Below, piece after piece: positions 56,689-64,000 of a stretch of DNA of 64,000 nucleotides. The position numbers and the translations under genes were made by a program. Source of the stretch: Corynebacterium auris (GTDB taxonomy: Bacteria > Actinomycetota > Actinomycetes > Mycobacteriales > Mycobacteriaceae); the NCBI RefSeq assembly GCF_030408575.1, contig NZ_CP047047.1:1971991-2035990 (forward strand). The letters run 5' to 3'. A model generated the notes under the pieces. That model was not told the DNA's origin and did no database searches. It was given only the letters and a program-made list of their open reading frames with translations. Within the stretch, counting starts at the first letter, position 1; every line of letters starts with the position of its first letter.

Positions 56689-57459
56689 CTAATCGCCCAT
56701 GTTCGCGGCGACCTGCTCGTCGCTGACAACGCGCTCGAAGCGCCAGCCCACCACGGCGTTGTGCACCGACTGCGCGAGGGGGTTGGCCGGCTGGACGCAG
56801 CTGATGGTCAGCAGGCGGCCGGGCGTTGCGCCCTCGCCCCAGATGGCGGAGTCCTCGGCCAGACCCTCCTTTTGCGGGGCGTGGAGGTCGGTGGCCACGT
56901 AGGTGAGCCAGTCGCCGCCGGAGGCTTCGGTGCGCACGTATAGGACATCGCCGACGGAGACGTTGTGGCGGTCCTTCTTGCCGTCGTAAAGCGAGTCGAA
57001 GACCGCGGAGATACCGGTGCCCGTATGCCCCGCGGTGACCACCACGTCCGGGGCGTTCGTGCCGGGTAGCGAGTAGGGGCGATCGGGCGCGGTGTAGGCG
57101 CAGGCCTCTTTCAGGGTTGCGGGGTCGATCACGCCGTCGACGACGCGGCAGTCCTCCTCCTCGAAGGGGGCGCGCAGGCCGATGGCGGGGATCGCGAGCT
57201 CGACGGGGCGACTCGGCGGGATGTCCGTCTTTGCGGGGGGCGCGATGGGGGCCGGGCGCGTCGGCGTGGGCGGCGGCGCGGGTGCGGGCTCTGCGGCTGA
57301 GGTAGCGGCCGCGGGCGCGGCCTCCTGCGGCGCCGAGCCCCCTCCCCCGCCGCAGGCGCGCGCGAGGAGCAACACGGCAAGCAGCACGAGGGCGAGGGCG
57401 CCGGCCCGGCGCGCCCAGAACACCCAGGGGGCGGGGCGCTGCGAATCAGACACGGGCAT
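56689..57459 (-). CDS. Class F-like sortase
   Basis: A transpeptidase of 256 aa anchored by an N-terminal helix (AGALALVLLAVLLLARAC, near 19-36), followed by an Ala/Pro-rich spacer. The catalytic His is in TAGHTGTG (His145), the Cys in LLTISCVQP (Cys221), and the Arg in GWRFERV (Arg240 or 243). The short core and LTISC motif suit class E/F sortases of actinobacteria, which attach proteins to the wall or act as housekeeping enzymes. It lies 31 bp downstream of repeat protein B and upstream of repeat protein A, both on the same strand. Those two proteins are its likely substrates. Confidence 0.85.
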   Translation of the reverse strand: MPVSDSQRPAPWVFWARRAGALALVLLAVLLLARACGGGGGSAPQEAAPAAATSAAEPAPAPPPTPTRPAPIAPPAKTDIPPSRPVELAIPAIGLRAPFEEEDCRVVDGVIDPATLKEACAYTAPDRPYSLPGTNAPDVVVTAGHTGTGISAVFDSLYDGKKDRHNVSVGDVLYVRTEASGGDWLTYVATDLHAPQKEGLAEDSAIWGEGATPGRLLTISCVQPANPLAQSVHNAVVGWRFERVVSDEQVAANMGD

Positions 57460-57490
57460 AAACAGTACCGGGCCCCGGGGCCGCGAGGGG

Positions 57491-58192
57491 CTAAATCAGG
57501 CGGCGTCGCCCGTAGGCGAACACCGCGGCGCCGAGGGCGGAGGCGACGAGCAGGGCGGCGAGGCCCTGGGCCACGGCGTTGGAGCCGGTCTCGGCGCCGA
57601 TGCCGCGGGGGGCGGGGTCGGCGGCGGCGTTGTGCGTCACCTGCACGTTGGGCGCTTCGGTGGCGGGGTCCTCCGCGCCGGCCTCTGCCTCGGCGATGCC
57701 CTGGCGCCCGGCCTCGGCGCCGTGCTGCGCGAGCAGCGCGTTCGAGGCCTCGATCTCCTCGGCGGTGGGTTCGGCGTCGATGCGCTCCATGTCCGCGACG
57801 TAGGTCTTGCCGTCCTTGTTCAGGTAGTACGTCGTGCCCTCGACTCTAAACACGGAGGGCAGGGCGATCAGGCCGTTGGCCACCTGGTGCGGGGACTCGG
57901 GGTCGACGTCCCCCTTCGACAGCGGGGCCTCGGCCGGCTCCGACGGCTCCACCAGACCCGCCTCGGCCGCATCCTCGACGGCCACGGACTTCTCGCGGGT
58001 GTCGCGGTCGAGCTGCTCGAAGGGGGTGCCCACGGAGTCCGGGTCAGGCACGTAGTGCGTGCCTTCCTCGTTGAGGTAGTAGGTCTCGCCGGTTTCGGCG
58101 GTCGCCTGGGCGGGCTGGGCGTGCGCGGCGGGGGCGGTGGCGATCGCCCCGACCAGGGTCGCTGCCGCGATGAACGTGCGGGTGCGCTTCAT
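57491..58192 (-). CDS. Secreted repeat protein B with AETG C-terminal sorting-like signal
   Basis: A surface protein of 233 aa. The signal peptide ends AAHA-Q near residue 25. Two repeats are seen: ETYYLNEEGTHYVPDPD and TTYYLNKDGKTYVADME. After the second repeat PTAEEIEASNALL runs parallel to PTAEERASSENLL in protein A. The C-terminus from residue 196 is RGIGAETGSN, a membrane helix, and the basic end GRRRLI, with AETG at 200-203. A good ribosome site (AAGGAG) precedes the ATG. The sortase gene follows within 31 bp, implying one transcript. Confidence 0.78.
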   Translation of the reverse strand: MKRTRTFIAAATLVGAIATAPAAHAQPAQATAETGETYYLNEEGTHYVPDPDSVGTPFEQLDRDTREKSVAVEDAAEAGLVEPSEPAEAPLSKGDVDPESPHQVANGLIALPSVFRVEGTTYYLNKDGKTYVADMERIDAEPTAEEIEASNALLAQHGAEAGRQGIAEAEAGAEDPATEAPNVQVTHNAAADPAPRGIGAETGSNAVAQGLAALLVASALGAAVFAYGRRRLI

Positions 58193-58293
58193 TGTCTCGT
58201 CTCCTTGCGCGTACGTCGAACTGTAAAGTCTCAATCGCAACTTTAGCCTTATTCTGCCACGTTGACGAGCGCCACGCCTGTAACATTTCCCTC

Positions 58294-58587
58294 ATGCGAA
58301 CCGTGACAGTGAAAGAAGTGCCCGCTAACGCCCAGCTCATCGACGTCCGCGAGCCCGAGGAGTACACCGAAGTTCACGCCGCGAACGCGGTGAATATCCC
58401 GCTGAGCGAGCTGACCGCCCGGTACGGGGAGATCGACCCGGACCGCGAGATCTACGTCATCTGCCGCTCCGGCGGGCGCTCGGCCCAGGCCTGCGAGTAC
58501 TTCGAACGCGCCCTCGGCTGGGACAGCGCGATCAACGTCGAGGGCGGCACCATCGCCTGGGAGGAAGCGGGATTGCCGACGAGGTAA
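58294..58587 (+). CDS. Rhodanese-like domain protein
   Basis: A single-domain sulfurtransferase-like protein of 97 aa. The opening LIDVREPEEYTEVHAANAVN and the active-site loop VICRSGGRS (Cys near residue 58) are classic. It is cytoplasmic and may carry persulfide or act in redox control. TAACAT lies 7 nt before the ATG. It is followed by a MarR gene and shares the operator-like repeat at its stop codon. Confidence 0.88.
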   Translation: MRTVTVKEVPANAQLIDVREPEEYTEVHAANAVNIPLSELTARYGEIDPDREIYVICRSGGRSAQACEYFERALGWDSAINVEGGTIAWEEAGLPTR

Positions 58588-58613
58588 AACATTGGTATTA
58601 GCCAAATGTTTTA
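58585..58613. promoter_or_regulatory. Inverted repeat, probable MarR operator
   Basis: TAAAACATTGG and CCAAATGTTTTA form an imperfect inverted repeat centred on TATTAG, 32 bp before the MarR start. A related half (ACCAATCATTTTGAA) lies at about 59104-59116 in front of the synthetase gene. Both could be bound by the regulator. Confidence 0.55.
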
Positions 58614-58644
58614 CTCCTCCACGGCCGCACGCTAAGTTATTTTT

Positions 58645-59085
58645 ATGGCCTCTTTCGTCGAGCTCCCCTCCGCGCTAACCAAGTCCCCCTCCTTCCAAAT
58701 CGAGCGGGTCCGCCGCCACACGAAGGACGAGGTGGAACGCGCGCTGGCGGCGCACGACTCCACCATGCGCGAGTTCTGGATCCTCACCTGCGTCACCGAG
58801 CAGCCGTACTCGCAGACCCAGCTGTCGGAGCTGCTCGCCATCGACGCCTCCGACATGGTGCGGCTCATCGACTCGCTGGAGCGCCACGGCTGGGTCTCGC
58901 GCGACCGGGACCCGAAGGACCGGCGGCGGCAGATCGTCACCCCCACCAAGAAGGGCACCAAGGCCCAGGCCGAGCTCGCCGACCACGTCGCCGAGGCCGA
59001 GGACCGCGCGCTCGACGCCAGCTCGCGCAAGCAGCTCAAGAGCCTGAAGAAGCTGTCGAAGGCGGTCTTGCAGGACGCCGAGTAG
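58645..59085 (+). CDS. MarR-family transcriptional regulator
   Basis: A winged-helix regulator of 146 aa. The DNA-recognition helix lies in AIDASDMVRLIDSLERHGWV, with the wing in RDRDPKDRRRQIVTPTKKG. N- and C-terminal helices would form the dimer, as is usual for MarR proteins. TAAGTT lies 6 nt before the ATG. It is 61 bp upstream of the Pls-type synthetase gene and preceded by an inverted repeat, so autoregulation and control of the synthetase are likely. Its ligand is unknown. Confidence 0.88.
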   Translation: MASFVELPSALTKSPSFQIERVRRHTKDEVERALAAHDSTMREFWILTCVTEQPYSQTQLSELLAIDASDMVRLIDSLERHGWVSRDRDPKDRRRQIVTPTKKGTKAQAELADHVAEAEDRALDASSRKQLKSLKKLSKAVLQDAE

Positions 59086-59146
59086 GCATTACTGGATATT
59101 TACCAATCATTTTGAACATCCATTAAGCCTCACTATCCTGAGGGGC

Positions 59147-62100
59147 ATGTCTGACGTCGATAAGCTCCTTCGAAGCCACCTCGCACCGCCCCCGCGCACG
59201 CTTATCGACGTCCTCCAGGCCACCGCACAGGCCCACCCCGACGCGGCGGCCATCGACGACGGCGAGGTAATCACCTACGCCGAGCTCATCGAACGCGTCC
59301 GGGAGGTCGCGGCGGGGCTGCACCGCGCGGGCATGCGCCGCGGCGACCGCATCGGGGTGCGCATGACCTCGGGGACGCGCGATCTCTACCTCGCCATCCT
59401 GGGCACGATGTGGGCCGGCTGCGCCTACGTGCCCGTCGACGCCGACGACCCCGACGAGCGCGCCGAGATCGTCTTCGGGCAGGCCGGAATCAACGGTATC
59501 TTCACCGACGAGGGCTTCCGCGCCCTCACCCCGCCCCACGCGGGCGACACCGAGCTGCCCGGCGTGGGCGACGACTGCTGGATCATCTTCACCTCCGGCT
59601 CCACCGGCACCCCGAAGGGCGTGGCCGTCACCCACCGCAGCGCCGCCGCCTTCGTCGACGCCGAGGCCCGCCTGTTCTGCCGGGATGAGCCGCTCGGCCC
59701 CGAGGACCGGGTGCTCGCCGGCCTTTCCGTCGCCTTCGACGCCTCCTGCGAGGAGATGTGGCTGGCCTGGGGCCACGGCGCCTGCCTCGTGCCCGCGCCG
59801 CGCTCGCTGGTGCGCTCCGGGCAGGACCTGGGGCCGTGGCTGATCCGGCGCGACATCTCCGTGGTGTCCACGGTGCCCACGCTCGCCGGGCTGTGGCCGG
59901 CGGAGGCGCTGGACAACGTGCGCCTGCTCATCGTCGGCGGCGAGGCCTGCTCGCAGGAGCTCGTGGACCGCCTGGCCACCCCGGAGCGCGAGATGTGGAA
60001 CACCTACGGGCCCACCGAGGCCACCGTGGTCGCCTCCGCCGCGCGGCTCTACCCCGGCGAGCCCGTCACCATCGGCTGGGCGCTCGACGGCTGGGACCTG
60101 GCAGTCGACGGCAGCGAGCTGGTCATCGGCGGTGTCGGCCTGGCCCGCTACCTCGACCCCGCCAAGGACGCCGAGAAGTACGCCCCGCTGGGCGACTGGG
60201 AGCGCGCCTACCGCACCGGCGACAATGTCCGCGTCACCGACACCGGCCTCGCCTTCATCGGCCGCGCCGACGACCAGGTGAAGATCGGCGGGCGGCGCAT
60301 CGAGCTCGGCGAAGTGGAGGCCAACGTGGCCTCGCTGCCCAGGGTGTACAACTCGGCCGTGGCCGTGCAGACCACCGGCGCCGGCGACAAGGTGCTCGTC
60401 GGCTACGTCAGCCTGGAGGACCCGGAGCGCGAATGGGACATCGCCGCCGCCCGCGAGCGCCTCGGCGAGCTCATGCCCGCCGCCCTCGTGCCGCGCCTGC
60501 ACGTCATGGACGAGCTGCCGGTGCGCACCTCCGGCAAGGTGGACAAGAAGGCGCTGCCGTGGCCACTGCCCGCCGCAGCCGAGATCGCCGGCATGACGCA
60601 GACGGAGGCCTGGCTGGCCGGGGTGTGGCTCGACGTGCTCGGCGCGCCGGTGGAATCGCGCGACGCGGACTTCTTCGCCCTCGGCGGCTCCTCGCTGGCC
60701 GCCGCCACCCTGGTGGCCCGGCTGCGCGAGCGCGTGCCCACCATCGCGGTGCGCGACCTCTACGACCACCCCCGCCTCGAGGCGCTGGCCGAATACATCG
60801 ACTCCGTGGACACACAACCGGCGGCCCCGGCGCGCGAGCGCACCGTCGCCCCCGTCGGCGCGGGCACCCGCGCCGCGCAGACCCTCATCCAAGTGCCGGT
60901 GATGACCCTGCAGGCCGCCACCTACGTCACGTGGTGGGCGATCGCGGCCACGGCGCTCGGGCTGGTCCAGCTCGACTGGGTGGCGCTCGCCGTCGCCTTC
61001 GTGGTGCTGTGCACCCCGCTGGGGCGCCTGCACATCGGCGCGCTCGGCGCGCGGCTGATCCGCGGGCGCATCGCCCCGGGCGAGTACCCACGCGGCGGGC
61101 GCACCCACCTGCGGCTGTGGGCGGCGGAGCGGTGGATCCAGGCCTCCGGCGCGCTCAACATCTCCGGCTCGACGTGGGTGGCCTACATCGCGCGCCTGCT
61201 CGGCGCCACCGTCGGCCGGGGCGTGGACATGCACACGCTGCCGCCGACGACGGGCCTGCTCACCCTCGGCGCGGGCGCGGCGATCGAGCAGGAAGTGGAC
61301 CTCACCGGCTACTGGCTCGACGGCGACACCCTGCGGGTCGGCGAGGTCTCCATCGGCGCGGACGCGCGCGTCGGGGCGCGCTCGACGCTCATGCCGGGCA
61401 CGCGCATCCACGCCGGGGCGCACGTGGAGGCCGGCTCGACGGTCACCGGCGACAAGGCCGTGAAGAAGGGCGCGCGCTGGGCGGGCTCGCCGGCGCGCAA
61501 GGTGGGCCGCTCCAAGCACCGCTTCCCGGACCACCGCCCGGCGCGGCGGCCCTGGTGGGTATGGACCTACGCGCTGACGGCGCTGGGCCTGGCCCTCATG
61601 CCCGTGGCCGCGGGCGCCCTCGGCATTGCCGCGGTGCTCGCGCTGGTCGCCGCGACCGGCGGGCACCCGGCCGTCGGCGCGCTGCTCTTCGCGCCCGTTG
61701 GAGGGGTGGTCTACCTCGGGGCGTCGATAGTGATGACGTGGCTGGGCGTGCGCGTGCTCTCGCGCGGCATCCACCCGGGGGTCGCGCCGGTGCGCTCGGC
61801 CCAGGGGTGGAAGCTGTGGACGGTCACACGCCTGCTTGACGACGCCCGCACCCGCCTGTTCCCCCTCTACGCCGGCGCGTTGACCCCGGCGTGGCTGCGC
61901 TCGCTCGGCGCGCGGGTGGGCCGCGACGCCGAGATCTCCACCGCCGTCATGGTGCCTCGCCTGACCACCGTGAAGGACGGCGCCTTCCTCGCCGACGACA
62001 CCCTCGTGGGCACCTACGAGCTCGGCCACGGCTGGGTGCGCACCGCCGAGACCACCGTGGGCAAGCGCGCCTTCGTAGGCAACTCCGGCATCACCGGCCC

Positions 62101-62929
62101 GGGCCGCAAACTGGCCAAGAACTCCCTGGTGGCGGTGCTGTCGTCGACGCCGAAGAAGTCGAAGGCCGGCTCGAACTGGTGGGGCTCGCCGCCCGAGCGG
62201 ATGCGCCGCGTCGAGGTCGAAACCGACGGCGGCGAGGCGCTGACGTACCGGCCGAGCGCGAGCGTGAAACGCAAGCGCGGCGTCGTGGAGACGATGCGCC
62301 TGCTCGCCCCCATGGGCCACGCCATGATCGTCGCGGCCTTCCTCGTCGGCGTGCACTACGCGCTGGTCCACCTCGCTTTCTGGGCGTACGCGCTCGGCGG
62401 CCTCATCTTCATGGCGTGCGGCGCCGCCGCCGTCGCCATGGCGTGCGTGGCCAAGTGGGTGTGCGTGGGCGCGCACCGGCCCGGCGATCACCCGCTCTAC
62501 AGCTGGTTCGTCTGGCTCAACGAGCTCCAAGACCAGTTCATCGAGCTCGTCGCCGCCCCGTGGTTTTTCAACCACTCCTACGGCACCGGCGAGATGAACA
62601 TGGCCCTGCGCACCCTCGGCGTCCGCGTCGGCCGCGGCGCGTGGATCGAGTCCTACTGGTTCCCCGAAACAGACCTGTGCAGCGTCGGTGCCGGCGCCAG
62701 CGTTGGCCCCGGCACCGTGGTGCAGACGCACCTGTTCCAGGACCGCGTGATGAGCCTGGACACCGTCACCATCGAGGCCGGGGCGACCCTCGCCGCCCAC
62801 TCGGTCGCGCTGCCCGCCTCCACCATCGGCGAAGGCGCCAGCGTGCGCCCGGGCTCGCTGCTCATGCGCGGCGACCAGGTCCCCGCGGGCACGCAGTGGC
62901 AGGGCAACCCCATCGAGCCTGTGGGCTGA
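59147..62929 (+). CDS. Pls/PosA-type membrane nonribosomal peptide synthetase
   Basis: A protein of 1260 aa with single-module architecture. The adenylation domain covers residues about 10-470 (FTSGSTGTPKGVAVTH near 149, FDASCEEMWLAWGHG near 197, NTYGPTEATV near 286, and the final catalytic Lys in VRTSGKVDKKAL near 465). A carrier domain has LGGSSLAAATL near 514 (phosphopantetheine Ser). Then come six or so membrane helices that separate three left-handed beta-helix-like soluble domains (near 720-780, 930-1020 and 1165-1255). This is the A-T-TM layout of epsilon-poly-lysine synthetase (Pls) and its relatives. It probably links one amino acid into a short homopolymer. The substrate is unknown. 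TATCCT lies 7 nt before the ATG. Confidence 0.9.
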   Translation: MSDVDKLLRSHLAPPPRTLIDVLQATAQAHPDAAAIDDGEVITYAELIERVREVAAGLHRAGMRRGDRIGVRMTSGTRDLYLAILGTMWAGCAYVPVDADDPDERAEIVFGQAGINGIFTDEGFRALTPPHAGDTELPGVGDDCWIIFTSGSTGTPKGVAVTHRSAAAFVDAEARLFCRDEPLGPEDRVLAGLSVAFDASCEEMWLAWGHGACLVPAPRSLVRSGQDLGPWLIRRDISVVSTVPTLAGLWPAEALDNVRLLIVGGEACSQELVDRLATPEREMWNTYGPTEATVVASAARLYPGEPVTIGWALDGWDLAVDGSELVIGGVGLARYLDPAKDAEKYAPLGDWERAYRTGDNVRVTDTGLAFIGRADDQVKIGGRRIELGEVEANVASLPRVYNSAVAVQTTGAGDKVLVGYVSLEDPEREWDIAAARERLGELMPAALVPRLHVMDELPVRTSGKVDKKALPWPLPAAAEIAGMTQTEAWLAGVWLDVLGAPVESRDADFFALGGSSLAAATLVARLRERVPTIAVRDLYDHPRLEALAEYIDSVDTQPAAPARERTVAPVGAGTRAAQTLIQVPVMTLQAATYVTWWAIAATALGLVQLDWVALAVAFVVLCTPLGRLHIGALGARLIRGRIAPGEYPRGGRTHLRLWAAERWIQASGALNISGSTWVAYIARLLGATVGRGVDMHTLPPTTGLLTLGAGAAIEQEVDLTGYWLDGDTLRVGEVSIGADARVGARSTLMPGTRIHAGAHVEAGSTVTGDKAVKKGARWAGSPARKVGRSKHRFPDHRPARRPWWVWTYALTALGLALMPVAAGALGIAAVLALVAATGGHPAVGALLFAPVGGVVYLGASIVMTWLGVRVLSRGIHPGVAPVRSAQGWKLWTVTRLLDDARTRLFPLYAGALTPAWLRSLGARVGRDAEISTAVMVPRLTTVKDGAFLADDTLVGTYELGHGWVRTAETTVGKRAFVGNSGITGPGRKLAKNSLVAVLSSTPKKSKAGSNWWGSPPERMRRVEVETDGGEALTYRPSASVKRKRGVVETMRLLAPMGHAMIVAAFLVGVHYALVHLAFWAYALGGLIFMACGAAAVAMACVAKWVCVGAHRPGDHPLYSWFVWLNELQDQFIELVAAPWFFNHSYGTGEMNMALRTLGVRVGRGAWIESYWFPETDLCSVGAGASVGPGTVVQTHLFQDRVMSLDTVTIEAGATLAAHSVALPASTIGEGASVRPGSLLMRGDQVPAGTQWQGNPIEPVG

Positions 62930-62955
62930 GCCCGGCGTGCGCTAATATCCCGTCG

Positions 62956-64000
62956 GTGGAACAGATTTCCTCCCCGCGCAGGTTGGACCCGGCGCGGTTG
63001 ACAGCGGCGGGCTTCGCCGCCCTGATCCTTGCGGGCACCGGCCTGCTGTGCCTGCCGTTTTCCGCCGCAGACGGCGAGCCCGCCGCGCCGCTGGATGCGT
63101 TTTTTACCGCCACCTCCGCGGCCACGCTCACCGGCCTGGTGGTGGTGGACACGGGCAGTCACTGGAGCGTGTGGGGCCAGCTCATCATGCTGGGGCTGAT
63201 CCAGGTGGGCGGCTTCGGCATCATGAGCGCCGCGACGCTGACCGGCATGCTCATCACCGGCCGGGTGAGCCTGCGCTCGCGCTACTTCGCCGCCGCGGAG
63301 GGCCGGCCGATCACCGCCGCCGGGGTGCGCGCGACGCTGGTGGCCACGCTACTTCTCACCGCGGCGTGCGAGGCCGCCGTGGCGCTCCTCCTCGGGGTGC
63401 GCTTTGCCACCACGTACGATATGCCCGCCCCGCGCGCGGCGTGGGAGGGCGTTTTCCACGCCGTCTCCGCCTTCAACAACGCCGGCTTCGGCCTGCGCCC
63501 GGACAGCCTGATCTCCTACAACACCGACGCCTGGGTCCTTGTGCCCCTGGCGGCGGCGCTCATGATCGGCGGGCTGGGTTTCCCGGTGCTCGCCGAGCTG
63601 TTCGGGCGCCTGGTCGAGCGCGTGCGCGCCGCGCTGTCGGGCCGCCCCGCGAGCGCGCGGGGTTTGTCTGTGACCACCCGCATCACCCTCGCCGGCACGG
63701 CCGTGCTCGTGGCCTCGGCGACCGCGCTGATCGCGCTGAGCGAGTGGCGCGGCGTGTTTTCCGGCATGCCGGCGGGGGTGGCGGCGCTCAACGCCTTCTT
63801 CAGCGGGGTCACGCCGCGCACGGCGGGGTTCAACTCCATCGACTACGCGGACGCGCACCCGATCACGCTGCTGATCACGAACATCTACATGTTCATCGGC
63901 GGCGGCTCGGCGGGCACGGCCGGGGGAATCAAGCTGACCACCACCATCGTTTTGCTCGCGGCGATCTTCGCGGAGTTCCGGGGGCGGCGCGATACTGTCG
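62956..64000 (+). CDS. Trk/Ktr-type potassium uptake channel subunit (runs off the window)
   Basis: The first 348 residues of a K+ translocating subunit. Pore-loop motifs appear in order: ATSAATLTGL near residue 51, FNNAGFGLR near 174, and GVTPRTAGFNSI near 289, each with the Gly that lines the selectivity filter. GGGSAGTAGGIKLTT near 314 also fits the TrkH/KtrB family. A fourth pore segment would lie beyond the window. Start is GTG at 62956, with TAATAT 7 nt before it, a leaderless arrangement. The partner regulator (TrkA/KtrA) is expected to be downstream. Confidence 0.9.
   Translation, partial: MEQISSPRRLDPARLTAAGFAALILAGTGLLCLPFSAADGEPAAPLDAFFTATSAATLTGLVVVDTGSHWSVWGQLIMLGLIQVGGFGIMSAATLTGMLITGRVSLRSRYFAAAEGRPITAAGVRATLVATLLLTAACEAAVALLLGVRFATTYDMPAPRAAWEGVFHAVSAFNNAGFGLRPDSLISYNTDAWVLVPLAAALMIGGLGFPVLAELFGRLVERVRAALSGRPASARGLSVTTRITLAGTAVLVASATALIALSEWRGVFSGMPAGVAALNAFFSGVTPRTAGFNSIDYADAHPITLLITNIYMFIGGGSAGTAGGIKLTTTIVLLAAIFAEFRGRRDTV

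Noticed and set aside
59123..62800. A 1225-residue open frame antisense to the Pls-type synthetase
   Set aside because: It is a GC-rich shadow of the synthetase with low-complexity Gly/Arg/His content and no domains.

Overview
The window is a chromosomal segment of a high-GC Gram-positive bacterium, almost certainly a Corynebacterium. The evidence is the gene order lysS, panC-like, folK-folB-folP-folE, ftsH, hpt, tilS and cysS, ispF, ispD, carD, lpqE, radA, disA (shared with mycobacteria and corynebacteria), a PS2/CspB-type S-layer protein, an AftC-like GT87 arabinosyltransferase, an IpsA-like LacI regulator beside otsB, and an IS1249-type insertion sequence. Many genes start leaderless, with a TANNNT -10 box 6-8 nt before the start codon.

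Layout. 1-1.2 kb is a low-GC patch of decayed transposase pieces around one hypothetical gene. 1.2-4.8 kb has a PhoP/PhoR-type two-component system (called PhoR/PhoS in C. glutamicum), with an intact IS1249-like element and a perfect 8-bp target duplication just upstream of its promoter. 4.8-9.5 kb has tRNA-Thr, thrE, a lysine-tailed small protein and the trehalose genes otsA-lipoprotein-otsB. 9.4-13 kb has IpsA and a zinc ABC transporter with a Zur-like box. 13.2-14.4 kb is a low-GC insert with a frameshifted NYN-domain gene. 14.4-26.8 kb is conserved core: hydrolase, rlmB, cysS, ispF, ispD, carD, lpqE, radA, disA, carbonic anhydrase, mutY and a ZIP transporter. 26.9-39.3 kb has the S-layer gene, a secreted lipase, clpC, a GT87 enzyme, an IclR-controlled esterase/Baeyer-Villiger monooxygenase pair and lysS. 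39.6-44.2 kb has a membrane pseudokinase, a Na/Pi symporter operon that includes a PstS-like lipoprotein, and a 104-bp tandem repeat array. 44.2-55.3 kb is the folate, ftsH, hpt, tilS, dacB and ppa block. 55.3-58.2 kb has a class F-like sortase flanked by two paralogous secreted proteins that share an unusual AETG C-terminal signal. 58.3-64 kb has a rhodanese, a MarR regulator, a large Pls/PosA-type single-module peptide synthetase and the start of a Trk/Ktr potassium channel subunit.

How parts may work together. A 7-N4-7 direct repeat (GTTCAnn) lies both in the phoRS promoter and upstream of the Na/Pi operon, which suggests that the two-component system controls this phosphate uptake unit. 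The strongest candidate for an undescribed system is the sortase with its two AETG substrates. Next are the Na/Pi symporter combined with a solitary PstS-like protein, the Pls-type synthetase with its MarR neighbour, and the 104-bp hairpin repeat.
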